DNA of 47,608 bases. Source: an uncultured delta proteobacterium. GTDB taxonomy: Bacteria > Desulfobacterota > Desulfovibrionia > Desulfovibrionales > Desulfovibrionaceae. The notes beneath the pieces are model-generated. The model had not been told where the DNA came from, searched no databases, and saw only the letters and a program-made list of their open reading frames with translations. The translations under genes and the position numbers were made by a program. Below, one piece after another: positions 16,041 through 25,608 of the stretch; position 1 is the stretch's first letter; each line of letters starts with the position of its first letter. The DNA is taken from the NCBI GenBank assembly GCA_903843965.1, contig CAIMRY010000012.1, positions 1-47,608 of the forward strand, written 5' to 3'.

Positions 16041-17303
16041 ATGTCGAACACCGTCAGGGTTCAACCGGACCTGAAATTCGTTCAGGAACTGCAGCAGGTG
16101 GGCGGAGAGTCGCTCAAAAAGTGCTACCAGTGCGCCACCTGCAGCGTTGTCTGCCCCCTTTCCCCGCCCGACGGGCCCTATCCGCGCAAGGAGATGGTCT
16201 GGGCCCAGTGGGGACTCAAGGACAGGCTGGTCAACGACATCGACATCTGGCTGTGCCACAACTGCGGCACCTGCTCTGATCTGTGCCCCCGTGGCGCAAA
16301 ACCCGGCGACCTGCTGGCGGCCCTGCGCAACATGGCCTACCGCAGCCTCGCCAAACCGGCCATCATCGGCAAGTGGATGAGCTCCAGCAAGGGCCTGCCC
16401 ATGCTGATGCTCATTCCCGCAGCCATCTACATGCTCATCTGGGTCCTGCGCGCCAAGGCGCTCGGCACCGCCTTCCCGCTGTTCGTCAGCCACGGGCATG
16501 AACTGGTGACATCGGCCACCGGCGAGATCATCTACGGCGGCCTGTTCCCCGGCGACTACTTCATCGACCCGATCTTCGGCGCGGTGTTCGTGTTCATGCT
16601 CATCGCCTTTGCTGGAGGCATCGCCACCATGCTCCAGGGCTTCCAGAGCATGCCCAAGACCTTCATCGTGGGCCGGGGCAAGGCCCCCAGCTTCCTGTGC
16701 TGCCTCATCGAGACCCTCACGGTCGAGGTGGCCCAGCACAGCCGCTTCCAGAACTGCGGGCAGGAAGATAAAGACGTGCAGCGCTTCACCGGGCACCTCT
16801 TCGTCTTCTACGCCTTCATCGCGCTGATGATCGTCACCGGCGTGGTGGCTACGGGCCACTGGTTCGGGGCCTTCTTCCTGGAGCACATCATGGGCCTTGA
16901 GGGCGGACTGGCCGGGCTCATCGCCTGGGCCGGGCACACCCCCATGCCGCTGTGGAGCCCGGTGAAGCTTCTGGCCAACGCCGGGGCCGTGGCCCTGGTC
17001 TACGGACTGATGAAGCTCACCACGCGCCGCACCGCGCTGGATGCGGCCAAGAGCACCAGCAACTGGTACGACTGGTACCTTTTGACCGTAATCTGGGGCA
17101 TCGCGCTCACGGGCCTCGGCAGCGAGATCTTCCGCCTCATCGGGCAGAAGGTTCTGGCCTACCCCACCTACTACCTGCACCTGATCTTCGTGTTCATGCT
17201 GCTGGCCTACCTGCCCTGGTCCAAGCTCGGGCACGTGGTCTACCGCACCGTGGCCCTGGCCTACGCGCGCAAGATCGGCCGCCTGCCCATGGGCGAGATC
17301 TAG
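16041..17303 (+). CDS. qmoC: Quinone-interacting membrane-bound oxidoreductase, subunit C
   Basis: Membrane subunit of Qmo, 420 residues. Residues 1-110 are HdrC-like with two [4Fe-4S] motifs: CYQCATCSVVCP and CHNCGTCSDLCP. The rest is a cytochrome b-like (HdrE/NarI type) membrane domain with about six hydrophobic segments, containing His residues placed to bind heme b (for example in GHLFVFYAFIALM and HLIFVFMLLAY). It exchanges electrons with menaquinone. The start follows TAGGAGG, overlapping the end of qmoB's transcript. No terminator separates it from qmoD; a small GTCCGCC/GGCGGAC hairpin lies in the 69-base gap. Confidence 0.95.
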   Translation: MSNTVRVQPDLKFVQELQQVGGESLKKCYQCATCSVVCPLSPPDGPYPRKEMVWAQWGLKDRLVNDIDIWLCHNCGTCSDLCPRGAKPGDLLAALRNMAYRSLAKPAIIGKWMSSSKGLPMLMLIPAAIYMLIWVLRAKALGTAFPLFVSHGHELVTSATGEIIYGGLFPGDYFIDPIFGAVFVFMLIAFAGGIATMLQGFQSMPKTFIVGRGKAPSFLCCLIETLTVEVAQHSRFQNCGQEDKDVQRFTGHLFVFYAFIALMIVTGVVATGHWFGAFFLEHIMGLEGGLAGLIAWAGHTPMPLWSPVKLLANAGAVALVYGLMKLTTRRTALDAAKSTSNWYDWYLLTVIWGIALTGLGSEIFRLIGQKVLAYPTYYLHLIFVFMLLAYLPWSKLGHVVYRTVALAYARKIGRLPMGEI

Positions 17304-17372
17304 GAGAGTCCGCCCGGCGGACACTGGTTTACACAACACTGAAAGGTTTTCCCGACCATAAGGAGGAATCCC

Positions 17373-18041
17373 ATGGCTGAAGCGAAAGTGTTCCCCATGC
17401 ATACCTTCGTCACCTGCCTCAAAGGCGGCGACGCAGCAGACAGCGGCCTGCTTGACATGCTCTCCTTCCTGACCCAGAGCCAGGTGGACGCCGAGTTCGC
17501 GCCCATCGCCGCGGCCCTGTCCAAGGCCTGGATCTACGAGCAGGAGCCCCAGTTGACCAAGGCCACGGCGGGCGATGTGGCCGACCTTGGCGAAAAGGTG
17601 GCCGTGAAGCCCCTGCCCGAGGCCGCCCAGGCCCAGGCTCAGGGCATCATGGCAATGATCGCCGACCTGCGCGCCCAGAACGCCGCGCTGTCGGCCCAGG
17701 TGACCAAGCTCACCGCCGAGAAGACCGCCATCGCCGCAGACTTTGCCGGGGCCAAGAGCAAGCTCAAGGACTTCGAGGAGCAGGCCGCCAAGGGCGACGT
17801 GAAGCTGTCCGTCAGCTCCACCAAGATGGACGAGCACATCAAGAAGCTTGAGCAGCTGATGGAGGAAGTGGCCAAGGTCAAGGCCCAGGGCGTGGTCGTG
17901 GCCGGTGTGGCGGGCGGCGGCGCGGCGGCGGCTGATGGCGGCTCCGCTGGCGGCGACGCCTCCGGCGCTCCCTCTGTGGGCGGCGAGCCCGAGGACGGGT
18001 TCGGCCTGGGCAGCAACCCCTTTGCGGACTCCACCTGGTAG
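17373..18041 (+). CDS. qmoD: Qmo-associated coiled-coil protein QmoD
   Basis: A 222-residue soluble protein whose position directly after qmoABC matches the conserved promoter-distal qmo gene of Desulfovibrio (DVU0851 in D. vulgaris). The N-terminal 60 residues are globular. Residues 85-175 are a clear coiled coil (LRAQNAALSAQVTKLTAEK, then a second acidic/basic helix). A Gly/Ala-rich region then leads to a short acidic end GLGSNPFADSTW. No cofactor motif and no signal peptide are seen. Its biochemical role is unclear; gene-family knowledge suggests it affects Qmo function. AGGAGG precedes the start, and a rho-independent terminator follows. Confidence 0.85.
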   Translation: MAEAKVFPMHTFVTCLKGGDAADSGLLDMLSFLTQSQVDAEFAPIAAALSKAWIYEQEPQLTKATAGDVADLGEKVAVKPLPEAAQAQAQGIMAMIADLRAQNAALSAQVTKLTAEKTAIAADFAGAKSKLKDFEEQAAKGDVKLSVSSTKMDEHIKKLEQLMEEVAKVKAQGVVVAGVAGGGAAAADGGSAGGDASGAPSVGGEPEDGFGLGSNPFADSTW

Positions 18042-18061
18042 CCAGCAAGCATACGTAATGC

Positions 18062-18100
18062 AAAGCCCCCGGCTGCGACAAGCGGCCGGGGGCTTTTTGC
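18062..18100 (+). terminator. Terminator of the apr-qmo unit
   Basis: A 12-bp perfect stem AAAGCCCCCGGC (18062-18073) / GCCGGGGGCTTT (18085-18096) followed by further T residues. A decayed copy of this sequence, with the end of qmoD, recurs 420 bases downstream. Confidence 0.9.
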
Positions 18101-18388
18101 ATGCGCACGCATTAAATCCGCCGCATGCCGGACAGCCATGCATCATGAAAAGACACTGCGCTGACGCAGCCCCGCGCCCCAGGGCAGATTCGGACGGGCG
18201 AGCAGGCACCGGGCTTCCGGCATGGGGACCACCTGGGAGCGGAATTTCTCCAGGCCCCGCGCGTGGGCAGGCACAAGGCGGCTGCGCCAAGGCAGAACAT
18301 CCGACAGGGGCCCTCTGGCCGTGCTGCGGGAGCGGGCCCACGCCGCAGCCTTCAAACAAAAGAGCCAGCGAGTCCGCGCCGCCGACTT

Positions 18389-18525
18389 TTCGACCGTTGG
18401 CACCGAGCCCGAGACCGACTTCATCCTGGGCAGCAACCTCTTTGCCGCCGCCGACTGACAGCCGCCAGACGAACTCATTGCACAGTCCGCAGCTGCCACA
18501 AGCGGCCAGGGGCTGTGTTTGCATC
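18389..18525 (+). pseudogene. Decayed duplicate of the qmoD 3' end and terminator
   Basis: Sequence around 18395-18525 aligns without gaps to 17975-18105 at a fixed offset of 420 bases. Over 100 positions from 18421 I counted about 71 identities by hand. The coding part gives FILGSNLFAAAD then stop, against FGLGSNPFADSTW in QmoD, and the terminator hairpin remains but is degraded (cacagtccgcagctgccaca...). The reading frame upstream is not recognisable as QmoD. It lies between qmoD and the nuclease gene; the rest of 18101-18388 and 18526-18672 shows no gene. A run of nine G residues sits at 18601-18609. Confidence 0.65.
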
Positions 18526-18672
18526 GGACGTGTACCGAAAGAGTACTAGGAATCGCTACGCAGGAGAATCTGCGCACAGCAGGCGACCCTGCGCAAGAGC
18601 GGGGGGGGGCTGGCACGGCAGGCGGCGAGGCCTTGCCCGGGGTCGAAGGCGGCTGGCCCGTGCGCGTGGAGA

Positions 18673-19224
18673 TTAGTGGATGACCACCTTGATCTTGCGC
18701 GCGATGGTCTTCATGGCCCGCACCGGCCCTGCGTACCATTCCTCGGTCTTGTGGCTCTTGCGCCATTCCCAGGGCGGCGTGGGCGAGGACTCGGCCCAGA
18801 GGCCGCGACCGGCGCTTCTGGCCTCGGCCTGGGCCTGGCGCAGGGTGGCGCACAGGTCCTCTCGCAGGCAGTACTGGTCGTACACCCAGGCCAGGCCCGC
18901 GCGCACCATCTCCTCGTTGACCAGGGTGCCGTCGGCCAGGCGCACCAGGACCACGGTGCGGCCATAGCGGTCGGTGTCCACCCCCTCGATGGAGATGGTC
19001 TTGTGCGCGACCAGCCGCACCAGCAGCTTCTTGGCCTGATAGCCGAAGGCCTGCCTGGTCTCCGGCGCGTCCAGGCCATAGAGCCGGATGTTCACCTGCA
19101 CCCCGTCGGCGTTGGTGACGTTGATGGAGTCGCCGTCGCGCACGCTTTTGGTGCGCGACTCCCAGGCCGACGCGGGAGCGGCCAAGGTCAGAACCAGCAC
19201 AAGGGCGATCAGACGAGTGCACAT
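18673..19224 (-). CDS. Secreted thermonuclease-family (SNase) protein
   Basis: A 183-residue exported nuclease of the staphylococcal-nuclease family. The signal peptide (about residues 1-22, ending APASA-W) directs it to the periplasm or outside. The active-site pattern is present: a DGDSINV strand, RLYGLDAPET with the conserved Arg and Asp, and DRYGRTVVLV with the second Arg. Two cysteines in YCLREDLC may form a disulfide. The ATG at 19224 was preferred; a TTG six codons upstream is also open. Likely degrades nucleic acids. It is a single gene reading into the qmoD remnant region. Confidence 0.85.
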   Translation of the reverse strand: MCTRLIALVLVLTLAAPASAWESRTKSVRDGDSINVTNADGVQVNIRLYGLDAPETRQAFGYQAKKLLVRLVAHKTISIEGVDTDRYGRTVVLVRLADGTLVNEEMVRAGLAWVYDQYCLREDLCATLRQAQAEARSAGRGLWAESSPTPPWEWRKSHKTEEWYAGPVRAMKTIARKIKVVIH

Positions 19225-19342
19225 ATTTGATGCCTGCCGCAAATCCGGGCTGCGGTCAAGGGCCGCAACGGTGGCACGCTGCTGGCACCGTGCAGCGCGA
19301 GCCTGGGGGCAGCACTACGCAAATAGCTTACGCTACGGGCCT

Positions 19343-19377
19343 TTGACTGCGTACGACCTAGTGCGTACACTTACGCA
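19343..19377 (+). promoter_or_regulatory. Promoter with overlapping palindrome, orphan regulator
   Basis: TTGACT (19343-19348) and TACACT (19366-19371) are 17 bases apart. The palindrome TGCGTA-CACT-TACGCA (19362-19377) overlaps the -10 box, and a further TGCGTA lies in the spacer. This is the layout of an operator for repression or autoregulation of the response regulator gene 45 bases downstream. Confidence 0.55.
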
Positions 19378-19421
19378 TACAAAATATACGCCACGGCTGA
19401 TACCAGCTGCGGCGCAAAAGC

Positions 19422-20114
19422 ATGGGACGTGAGACGATGAACGAAAGCAGTGACGGCAAGAAACTGCGCGTGCTCCTGGCCGAGGACCACGCGTTGCTCC
19501 GGCAGAGCCTCAAGGCCTACCTGGAGACCCAAGGGGCCTGCGAGGTCGTGGGCGAGGCCCAGGACGGGCGGGAGGCCATGCGCCTCTACAGCGAGCTCAA
19601 GCCCGACGTGGTGCTGATGGACCTGTCCATGCCCGGCGTGGACGGCATGGTGGCGGTGCGCTCCATCCGCCGAGATTTCCCGGAAGCGCGCATCATCGCC
19701 CTGACCGCCCACCGGGCCGAGGAATACCTGCACGCGGCCCTTGATTCCGGAGTGGACGGCTACGTGGTCAAGGCCTCCAGCGCCGAGGATCTGCTCACGG
19801 CCATCCGCGCCGTGTGCCGGGGCGAGGCGTACGTCAGTCCCGAGGTTTCGGCCACGCTCATCAACGGCTACTTGCGCGGCAGCCGCACAACCAAGGCCAC
19901 CCCGCTGGAAATGCTGACCACCCGGGAAAAGCACATCCTGGAGATGGTGCTGGGCGGCATGAAGAACAAGGAAATCGCCGAGAAGCTCTTCCTTTCCACC
20001 CGCACCGTGGAGAAGCACCGCGCCAACTTCATGAAAAAGCTGGGGCTGCACAACCTGCACCAGGTGCGCGAGTTCGTGAAGGTCCACGACATCCCGGTGA
20101 GCGCGGACGAGTAG
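19422..20114 (+). CDS. Orphan LuxR/NarL-family response regulator
   Basis: A two-component output protein of about 230 residues. The receiver domain (about residues 15-130) has the acidic pair in LLAEDHALL, the phospho-acceptor Asp67 in VVLMDLSMPG, the Thr switch in IIALTAHRA and Lys in GYVVKASS. A LuxR-type helix-turn-helix follows (about 160-220: TTREKHILEMVLGGMKNKEIAEKLFLSTRTVEKHRANFMKK segments). No histidine kinase gene lies within this window next to it. The start could be 19422 or 19437; neither has a strong ribosome binding site. The palindrome at the promoter suggests autoregulation. Confidence 0.88.
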   Translation: MGRETMNESSDGKKLRVLLAEDHALLRQSLKAYLETQGACEVVGEAQDGREAMRLYSELKPDVVLMDLSMPGVDGMVAVRSIRRDFPEARIIALTAHRAEEYLHAALDSGVDGYVVKASSAEDLLTAIRAVCRGEAYVSPEVSATLINGYLRGSRTTKATPLEMLTTREKHILEMVLGGMKNKEIAEKLFLSTRTVEKHRANFMKKLGLHNLHQVREFVKVHDIPVSADE

Positions 20115-20135
20115 CACGCCAGCCAAGAACACCCG

Positions 20136-20178
20136 GCAGCGGGGCGCAGGCCGAGAGGCCGAGCCCCGCTGCCTTTTT
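20136..20178 (+). terminator. Terminator of response regulator gene
   Basis: GCAGCGGGGC (20136-20145) pairs with GCCCCGCTGC (20163-20172), followed by CTTTTT. It cleanly separates the regulator gene from groES. Confidence 0.9.
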
Positions 20179-20279
20179 GCGCGGGTGCGGGGCCAGGCGT
20201 GCGAAAAACATCCTTGCGCCCGCACCCGCATTCCGGTTTCGACCTTGCCGCCGCAAGCCAAATATTTCCGCCCCAGGCG

Positions 20280-20307
20280 TTGACATCCCCTCGCACCTGC
20301 TTATCTT
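20280..20307 (+). promoter_or_regulatory. Candidate groESL promoter
   Basis: TTGACA (20280-20285) and TATCTT (20302-20307) are 16 bases apart, 100 bases before groES. No CIRCE inverted repeat (TTAGCACTC type) is visible between 20179 and 20406, so HrcA control is not apparent. A heat-shock sigma factor site could not be confirmed. Confidence 0.5.
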
Positions 20308-20406
20308 TCCAACGCCGCAACCAAACGCCCCAGCGCGGGCCACACGCCCCGCGTCGCCGGAGCCTGGCGGCGCAAAAAGCACACAATCTGTTCAGGAGGA
20401 TTCATA

Positions 20407-22336
<1,930 letters not shown>

Positions 22337-22362
22337 ACCACGCAAGCGCGACAAAAACGACC

Positions 22363-22392
22363 AAGGCCGGGCAGCGATGTCCGGCCTTTTTC
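22363..22392 (+). terminator. groESL terminator
   Basis: AAGGCCGG (22363-22370) pairs with CCGGCCTT (22381-22388) over a 10-base loop and is followed by TTTTTC. Confidence 0.88.
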
Positions 22393-22471
22393 TTGGCCCT
22401 GCGCCAGGGCTAAAGTCCCCGCCCAAAGCTCCGATACATCCGGCAATAAAGCTGCCCCACGTGGCGGCCTT

Positions 22472-22510
22472 GGGCTTCGGTCGTCTAGGGAGGGGACCGA
22501 AGCCCTTTCC
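22472..22510 (+). terminator. Second hairpin after groESL
   Basis: An 11-bp perfect stem GGGCTTCGGTC (22472-22482) / GACCGAAGCCC (22495-22505) followed by TTTCCTTT. It may back up the groESL terminator or act as an RNA element; about 100 bases further is the hemerythrin gene. Confidence 0.6.
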
Positions 22511-22538
22511 TTTGCCGTCCCCCCGCGCCTGGCCGAGC

Positions 22539-22566
22539 TTGCCGCCAGCCGCAAATATGCTATGCT
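22539..22566 (+). promoter_or_regulatory. Candidate hemerythrin promoter
   Basis: TTGCCG (22539-22544) and TATGCT (22561-22566) with a 16-base spacer, 38 bases before the start of the hemerythrin gene. The -10 is good and the -35 moderate. Confidence 0.4.
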
Positions 22567-22603
22567 GCGCATGCAGGAACACACCCAGGCAAGGAGCAGC
22601 AGC

Positions 22604-23005
22604 ATGCCGTACTTTCAATGGAGCGATTCCCTGCTCATGGGCATCAAGGCCATCGACGACCAGCACAGGCAGCTGGTGGACATGGTCAACAGCCTGCACG
22701 ACGCCGTGGAGGCCTCGGGCCAGCACTGCCCGGCCCCGGACCTGGTGGCCCGGCTCAAGGCCTACGCTGCGGAGCACTTCCACGTCGAGGAAGGCTACAT
22801 GCAGGCCTTTGGCTACCCGGAGTTCGAGGCGCACCTGAAGGAGCACCAGTATTTCAGCGACGCGGTGACGACCTTTGAGGACAACTGGGCGACCGACACC
22901 GCCAACCCGGCGGAGGTGCTGGACTTCCTCAAGAAATGGCTCACCGAGCACATCACCGGCGTGGACGTGCAGATGGGCCGGTTTCTGGAAGACTACCTGC
23001 GGTAG
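22604..23005 (+). CDS. Bacteriohemerythrin
   Basis: Small cytoplasmic oxygen-binding or oxygen-sensing di-iron protein, 133 residues, a normal length for single-domain hemerythrins. All seven expected iron ligands can be seen: His21 (DQHRQL), His58 and Glu62 (HFHVEEGYM), His77 and His81 (HLKEHQYF), His116 and Asp121 (HITGVD). AAGGAG lies upstream of the ATG at 22604; the 14 codons before it do not look conserved. In sulfate reducers such proteins are thought to deal with oxygen exposure. It is a single gene following groESL. Confidence 0.92.
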   Translation: MPYFQWSDSLLMGIKAIDDQHRQLVDMVNSLHDAVEASGQHCPAPDLVARLKAYAAEHFHVEEGYMQAFGYPEFEAHLKEHQYFSDAVTTFEDNWATDTANPAEVLDFLKKWLTEHITGVDVQMGRFLEDYLR

Positions 23006-23207
23006 CGGCGGGCCTTTCGCGGCCTGTTATGCGGCCTGTTGTGCACCAGTTGCAGGCCCTGGAGCGCCGCGCTTCCGCTTCCGGCGCAGCTGCGCCACAC
23101 CCCTTCCGCCATGCACGCACTGGCGTGATCGCCCCCTGCCCTGGCACACCCACGCCAGCCCCAACGCCGACGCTTGCCGGGCGCGGGAAGCGCACGCACA
23201 GCGCTGA

Positions 23208-23396
23208 GCCGCGAGCGCTCCTCAAGCGCCAGCCCATTGGGAGCATCAGGACAAGCCCCAGCTCCACCAGCGCTTCACCATGTTCAGAGAATACGGCGGC
23301 CAGGCCGCGCGCCAGAGCGGAATTGACATGCTCGGCTGCGCCAGGTCCAGGCGAAACGGCCCCGGCCCGCTGGACATCAACGCACGGTTTTTCTAA
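23208..23396 (+). pseudogene. Short coding fossil ending in GPLDI...
   Basis: Within the 400-base gap before the first GT-C/TPR gene, 23208-23396 is open and reads like a real protein end: HQRFTMFREYGGQAARQSG, then GPLDINARFF and stop. I do not recognise the family. No start or upstream part exists (a stop lies at 23205). A matching end, GPLDIHVWFL and stop at 25598, precedes the second copy of the downstream gene, so the fossil was duplicated with it. The ribosome binding site TAAGGA of the next gene overlaps its stop codon. The rest of 23006-23207 holds only a short direct repeat (GCGGCCTGTT twice). Confidence 0.4.
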
Positions 23397-23405
23397 GGAA
23401 ACACG

Positions 23406-25265
23406 ATGTCACGCAAACAGACCGCATCACCCAAAAAACCGCCCAGCCTGTCCGCACATGTCCATGCCCATGCCCAGGCCCCTGGCCTCGGCGCGCGCCT
23501 GCTTAAGGCGCTTGAAAGTCCTGCGGCGCTCTGCCTGATCGCCGTGGCTGCGGCGCTGGCCCTTTACTGGCGCAGCACCGGCTTTGAGTTCATCGACCTG
23601 GACGACACGTTTCATATTCTCCAAAATCCCCATGTGACCGGCGGGCTCACCTGGGAGGCGGTGCGCTGGGCCTTTGTCGACCTGCGCAACACGGTCGACT
23701 ACTGGCACCCCGTGTCCTGGCTGTCGCTCATGCTCGACGCGAACCTGTACGGACTCTGGGCGGGCGGGTACCACGCCACGAGCGTCATTCTCCATGCCCT
23801 GAACGTGGCCCTGGTGTTCCGGCTCATGCGCAGGATCACTGCGGACAAGTGGTCGGCCTTTGCCGTGGCCGTGTTCTTTGCCGTGCATCCGCTGCACCTG
23901 GAGTCCGTGGTCTGGATCACGGAGCGCAAGGATGTCCTGTTCATGTTCTGGGGCCTGCTGGCCCTGAACAGCTACCTGACCTGGGCCAGGGACCGCAGCC
24001 GCACCGCCCTGGCCGCCTTCTCCTGCTGCTACGCCCTGAGCCTGATGTCCAAGCCGGTGCTGGTGGTTCTGCCCGGCCTGCTGCTGCTGCTGGACTACTG
24101 GCCGCTCAATCGCTGGAGCCCGTTTGAGCTGTTCCGACCTGCCGGGCCTGGCCCCGCCTTCCGCGATCGCCTGCGCGCCCTTTGGCCGCTGCTGCGGGAG
24201 AAGCTGCCTGTTCTGGGCCTGGCGATGCTCTCCACCCTGGCCACCGTCAACTCCCACGTGAACGCGCACGATATGCTGACCTTGGATTCCGCCACACGCT
24301 ACGGCACAGCTTTCATTTCCCTGGCCAAATATGCGTGGAAGTTTTTCGTGCCCACAAACCTCGCCATCATCTACACGTTCCAAACGCCCGTTCCGCTCTG
24401 GCCGCTGGTTGTATCCGTTGCCGGGCTCGTTGCGGCGCTGCTTTTTTGCGCATGGAAAGGCCAGCGCTTCCCCTGGCTGATTCTCGGGTTGGGCTGGTTT
24501 CTCCTGGGGTTGCTCACCACCATCGTGACCCCGAAAATTGGCATGCATGTGCCCATGGCCGACAGGTTCACGTATTTCCCGTATGTCGGCGCCTATCTTG
24601 TGCTGGTGCTGGGGGCCAGGGAAATCGCAGCGCGCCTGATCGCCGACAGACAAAAGCGCGCCGTCGCCCTGGCCGCCTGCCTGCTGGCGCTGTTCGGGTG
24701 GTACTGGTCGCAGGCCAGCTACGCCATCGAATTCTGGCGCAACGAGTACACCATCTACGAGCGCGCCATCGACGTGTCCCCGGGCCAGTACATCCTGTAC
24801 AACAACTACGCCAAGATCCTGGTGGACCGGCTGGACCTGGCCCGCGCGGAAACCTACGCATTGAAGTCCCTGGCTCTGCAGCCGGGCTTCAACCTCGCCC
24901 TGGGCAACCTCGGCAACATCTACATGGGCACAGGCCGCTTTGAGCAGGCCATCACCATGTTCCGCCAGGCCCTGGCCATCGACCCGGCGTACGCCTTCCG
25001 GGCCAGCGATCTCTACGGCATCGCCTACTGCCTGGCTCAGCTGGGCCGCTACGACGAGGCCGAACAGAGCTACCTCCAGGCCCTGGAGACCCAGCCCAAG
25101 TATCCGCAAGCGCACAACGACCTGGGCAACATCGCCCTGCTCCGGGGAAACCTGCGCCGCGCCGAGGAGCAGTACGCCCAGGCCGTGGACCAGGCCCCGG
25201 ACTACCAGGTGGCCCGGGAGAACCTGGAGCGCGTGCGCAGGATGCTGGCTGGCGGCAGGCAATAG
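23406..25265 (+). CDS. GT-C-like membrane glycosyltransferase with TPR tail, copy 1
   Basis: A 619-residue integral membrane protein. About ten transmembrane segments occupy residues 40-440, with conserved loops FEFIDLDDTFHILQNP, YWHPVSWLSLMLD and HPLHLESVVWITERKDVL. These resemble the bacterial relatives of TMTC-type GT-C glycosyltransferases, which use lipid-linked sugars. Residues 450-615 are TPR repeats (for example LALGNLGNIYMGTGRFEQAI and LGRYDEAEQSYLQALE), probably facing the periplasm and binding substrates. The Asp-Asp in the first loop is a plausible catalytic site. AAGGAAA precedes the ATG. It is the first of two tandem paralogues, each ending in its own terminator. Confidence 0.8.
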   Translation: MSRKQTASPKKPPSLSAHVHAHAQAPGLGARLLKALESPAALCLIAVAAALALYWRSTGFEFIDLDDTFHILQNPHVTGGLTWEAVRWAFVDLRNTVDYWHPVSWLSLMLDANLYGLWAGGYHATSVILHALNVALVFRLMRRITADKWSAFAVAVFFAVHPLHLESVVWITERKDVLFMFWGLLALNSYLTWARDRSRTALAAFSCCYALSLMSKPVLVVLPGLLLLLDYWPLNRWSPFELFRPAGPGPAFRDRLRALWPLLREKLPVLGLAMLSTLATVNSHVNAHDMLTLDSATRYGTAFISLAKYAWKFFVPTNLAIIYTFQTPVPLWPLVVSVAGLVAALLFCAWKGQRFPWLILGLGWFLLGLLTTIVTPKIGMHVPMADRFTYFPYVGAYLVLVLGAREIAARLIADRQKRAVALAACLLALFGWYWSQASYAIEFWRNEYTIYERAIDVSPGQYILYNNYAKILVDRLDLARAETYALKSLALQPGFNLALGNLGNIYMGTGRFEQAITMFRQALAIDPAYAFRASDLYGIAYCLAQLGRYDEAEQSYLQALETQPKYPQAHNDLGNIALLRGNLRRAEEQYAQAVDQAPDYQVARENLERVRRMLAGGRQ

Positions 25266-25323
25266 CCCCGGCGCGGCGTCCACCCTTCGGAACCGCTCCC
25301 GCACGGGATTCCGCAACACCAAC

Positions 25324-25352
25324 AAAGCCCCCGGCGCTGAACCGGGGGCTTT
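25324..25352 (+). terminator. Terminator of TPR copy 1
   Basis: AAAGCCCCCGG (25324-25334) / CCGGGGGCTTT (25342-25352) followed by GTTT. The 60 bases before it (ccccggcgcggcgtccaccc and beyond) are nearly the same as those after copy 2. The rest of 25353-25608 has no gene apart from the short GPLDI leader end at 25560-25598. Confidence 0.9.
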
Positions 25353-25608
25353 GTTTCGCGCTGGCGAGCGCTTCTGCTCAACAAATCCGCCCAGGGCCGC
25401 AGCTTGGGCCATCGTCACGCTCAGCCAGCCCCTCCCGCGTGGCGAGGCGCTCCACCGCCGCCATGAGCCGACAGGGATGCGCGGCGGGAACAGCGGATGG
25501 GGCGATGCGGCACCGAAACGAGATGACCGGGGCGCGCGGCCAGGATCATGGCGCCACTGCGGCGCCGGGCCACTGGACATTCACGTTTGGTTTTTATAAA
25601 GAATCCGC

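Noticed and set aside
18222..18458. Open frame ending in LGSNLFAAAD, considered as a real small gene
   Set aside because: Only its last residues resemble QmoD; upstream residues match nothing and there is no good start, so it was recorded as a decayed remnant.
16014..18524. Very long minus-strand open frame (836 codons) across qmoC and qmoD
   Set aside because: It is the antisense of confidently assigned genes in a GC-rich genome, where such frames are common, and its protein is His/Gly/Ala-rich without domains.
18601..18609. Run of nine G as a possible phase-variation tract
   Set aside because: It lies in a non-coding remnant region, not in a gene or promoter, so no effect is expected.
20179..20406. 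CIRCE element or heat-shock sigma site before groES
   Set aside because: No TTAGCACTC-type inverted repeat is present, and no convincing heat-shock promoter could be identified by eye.
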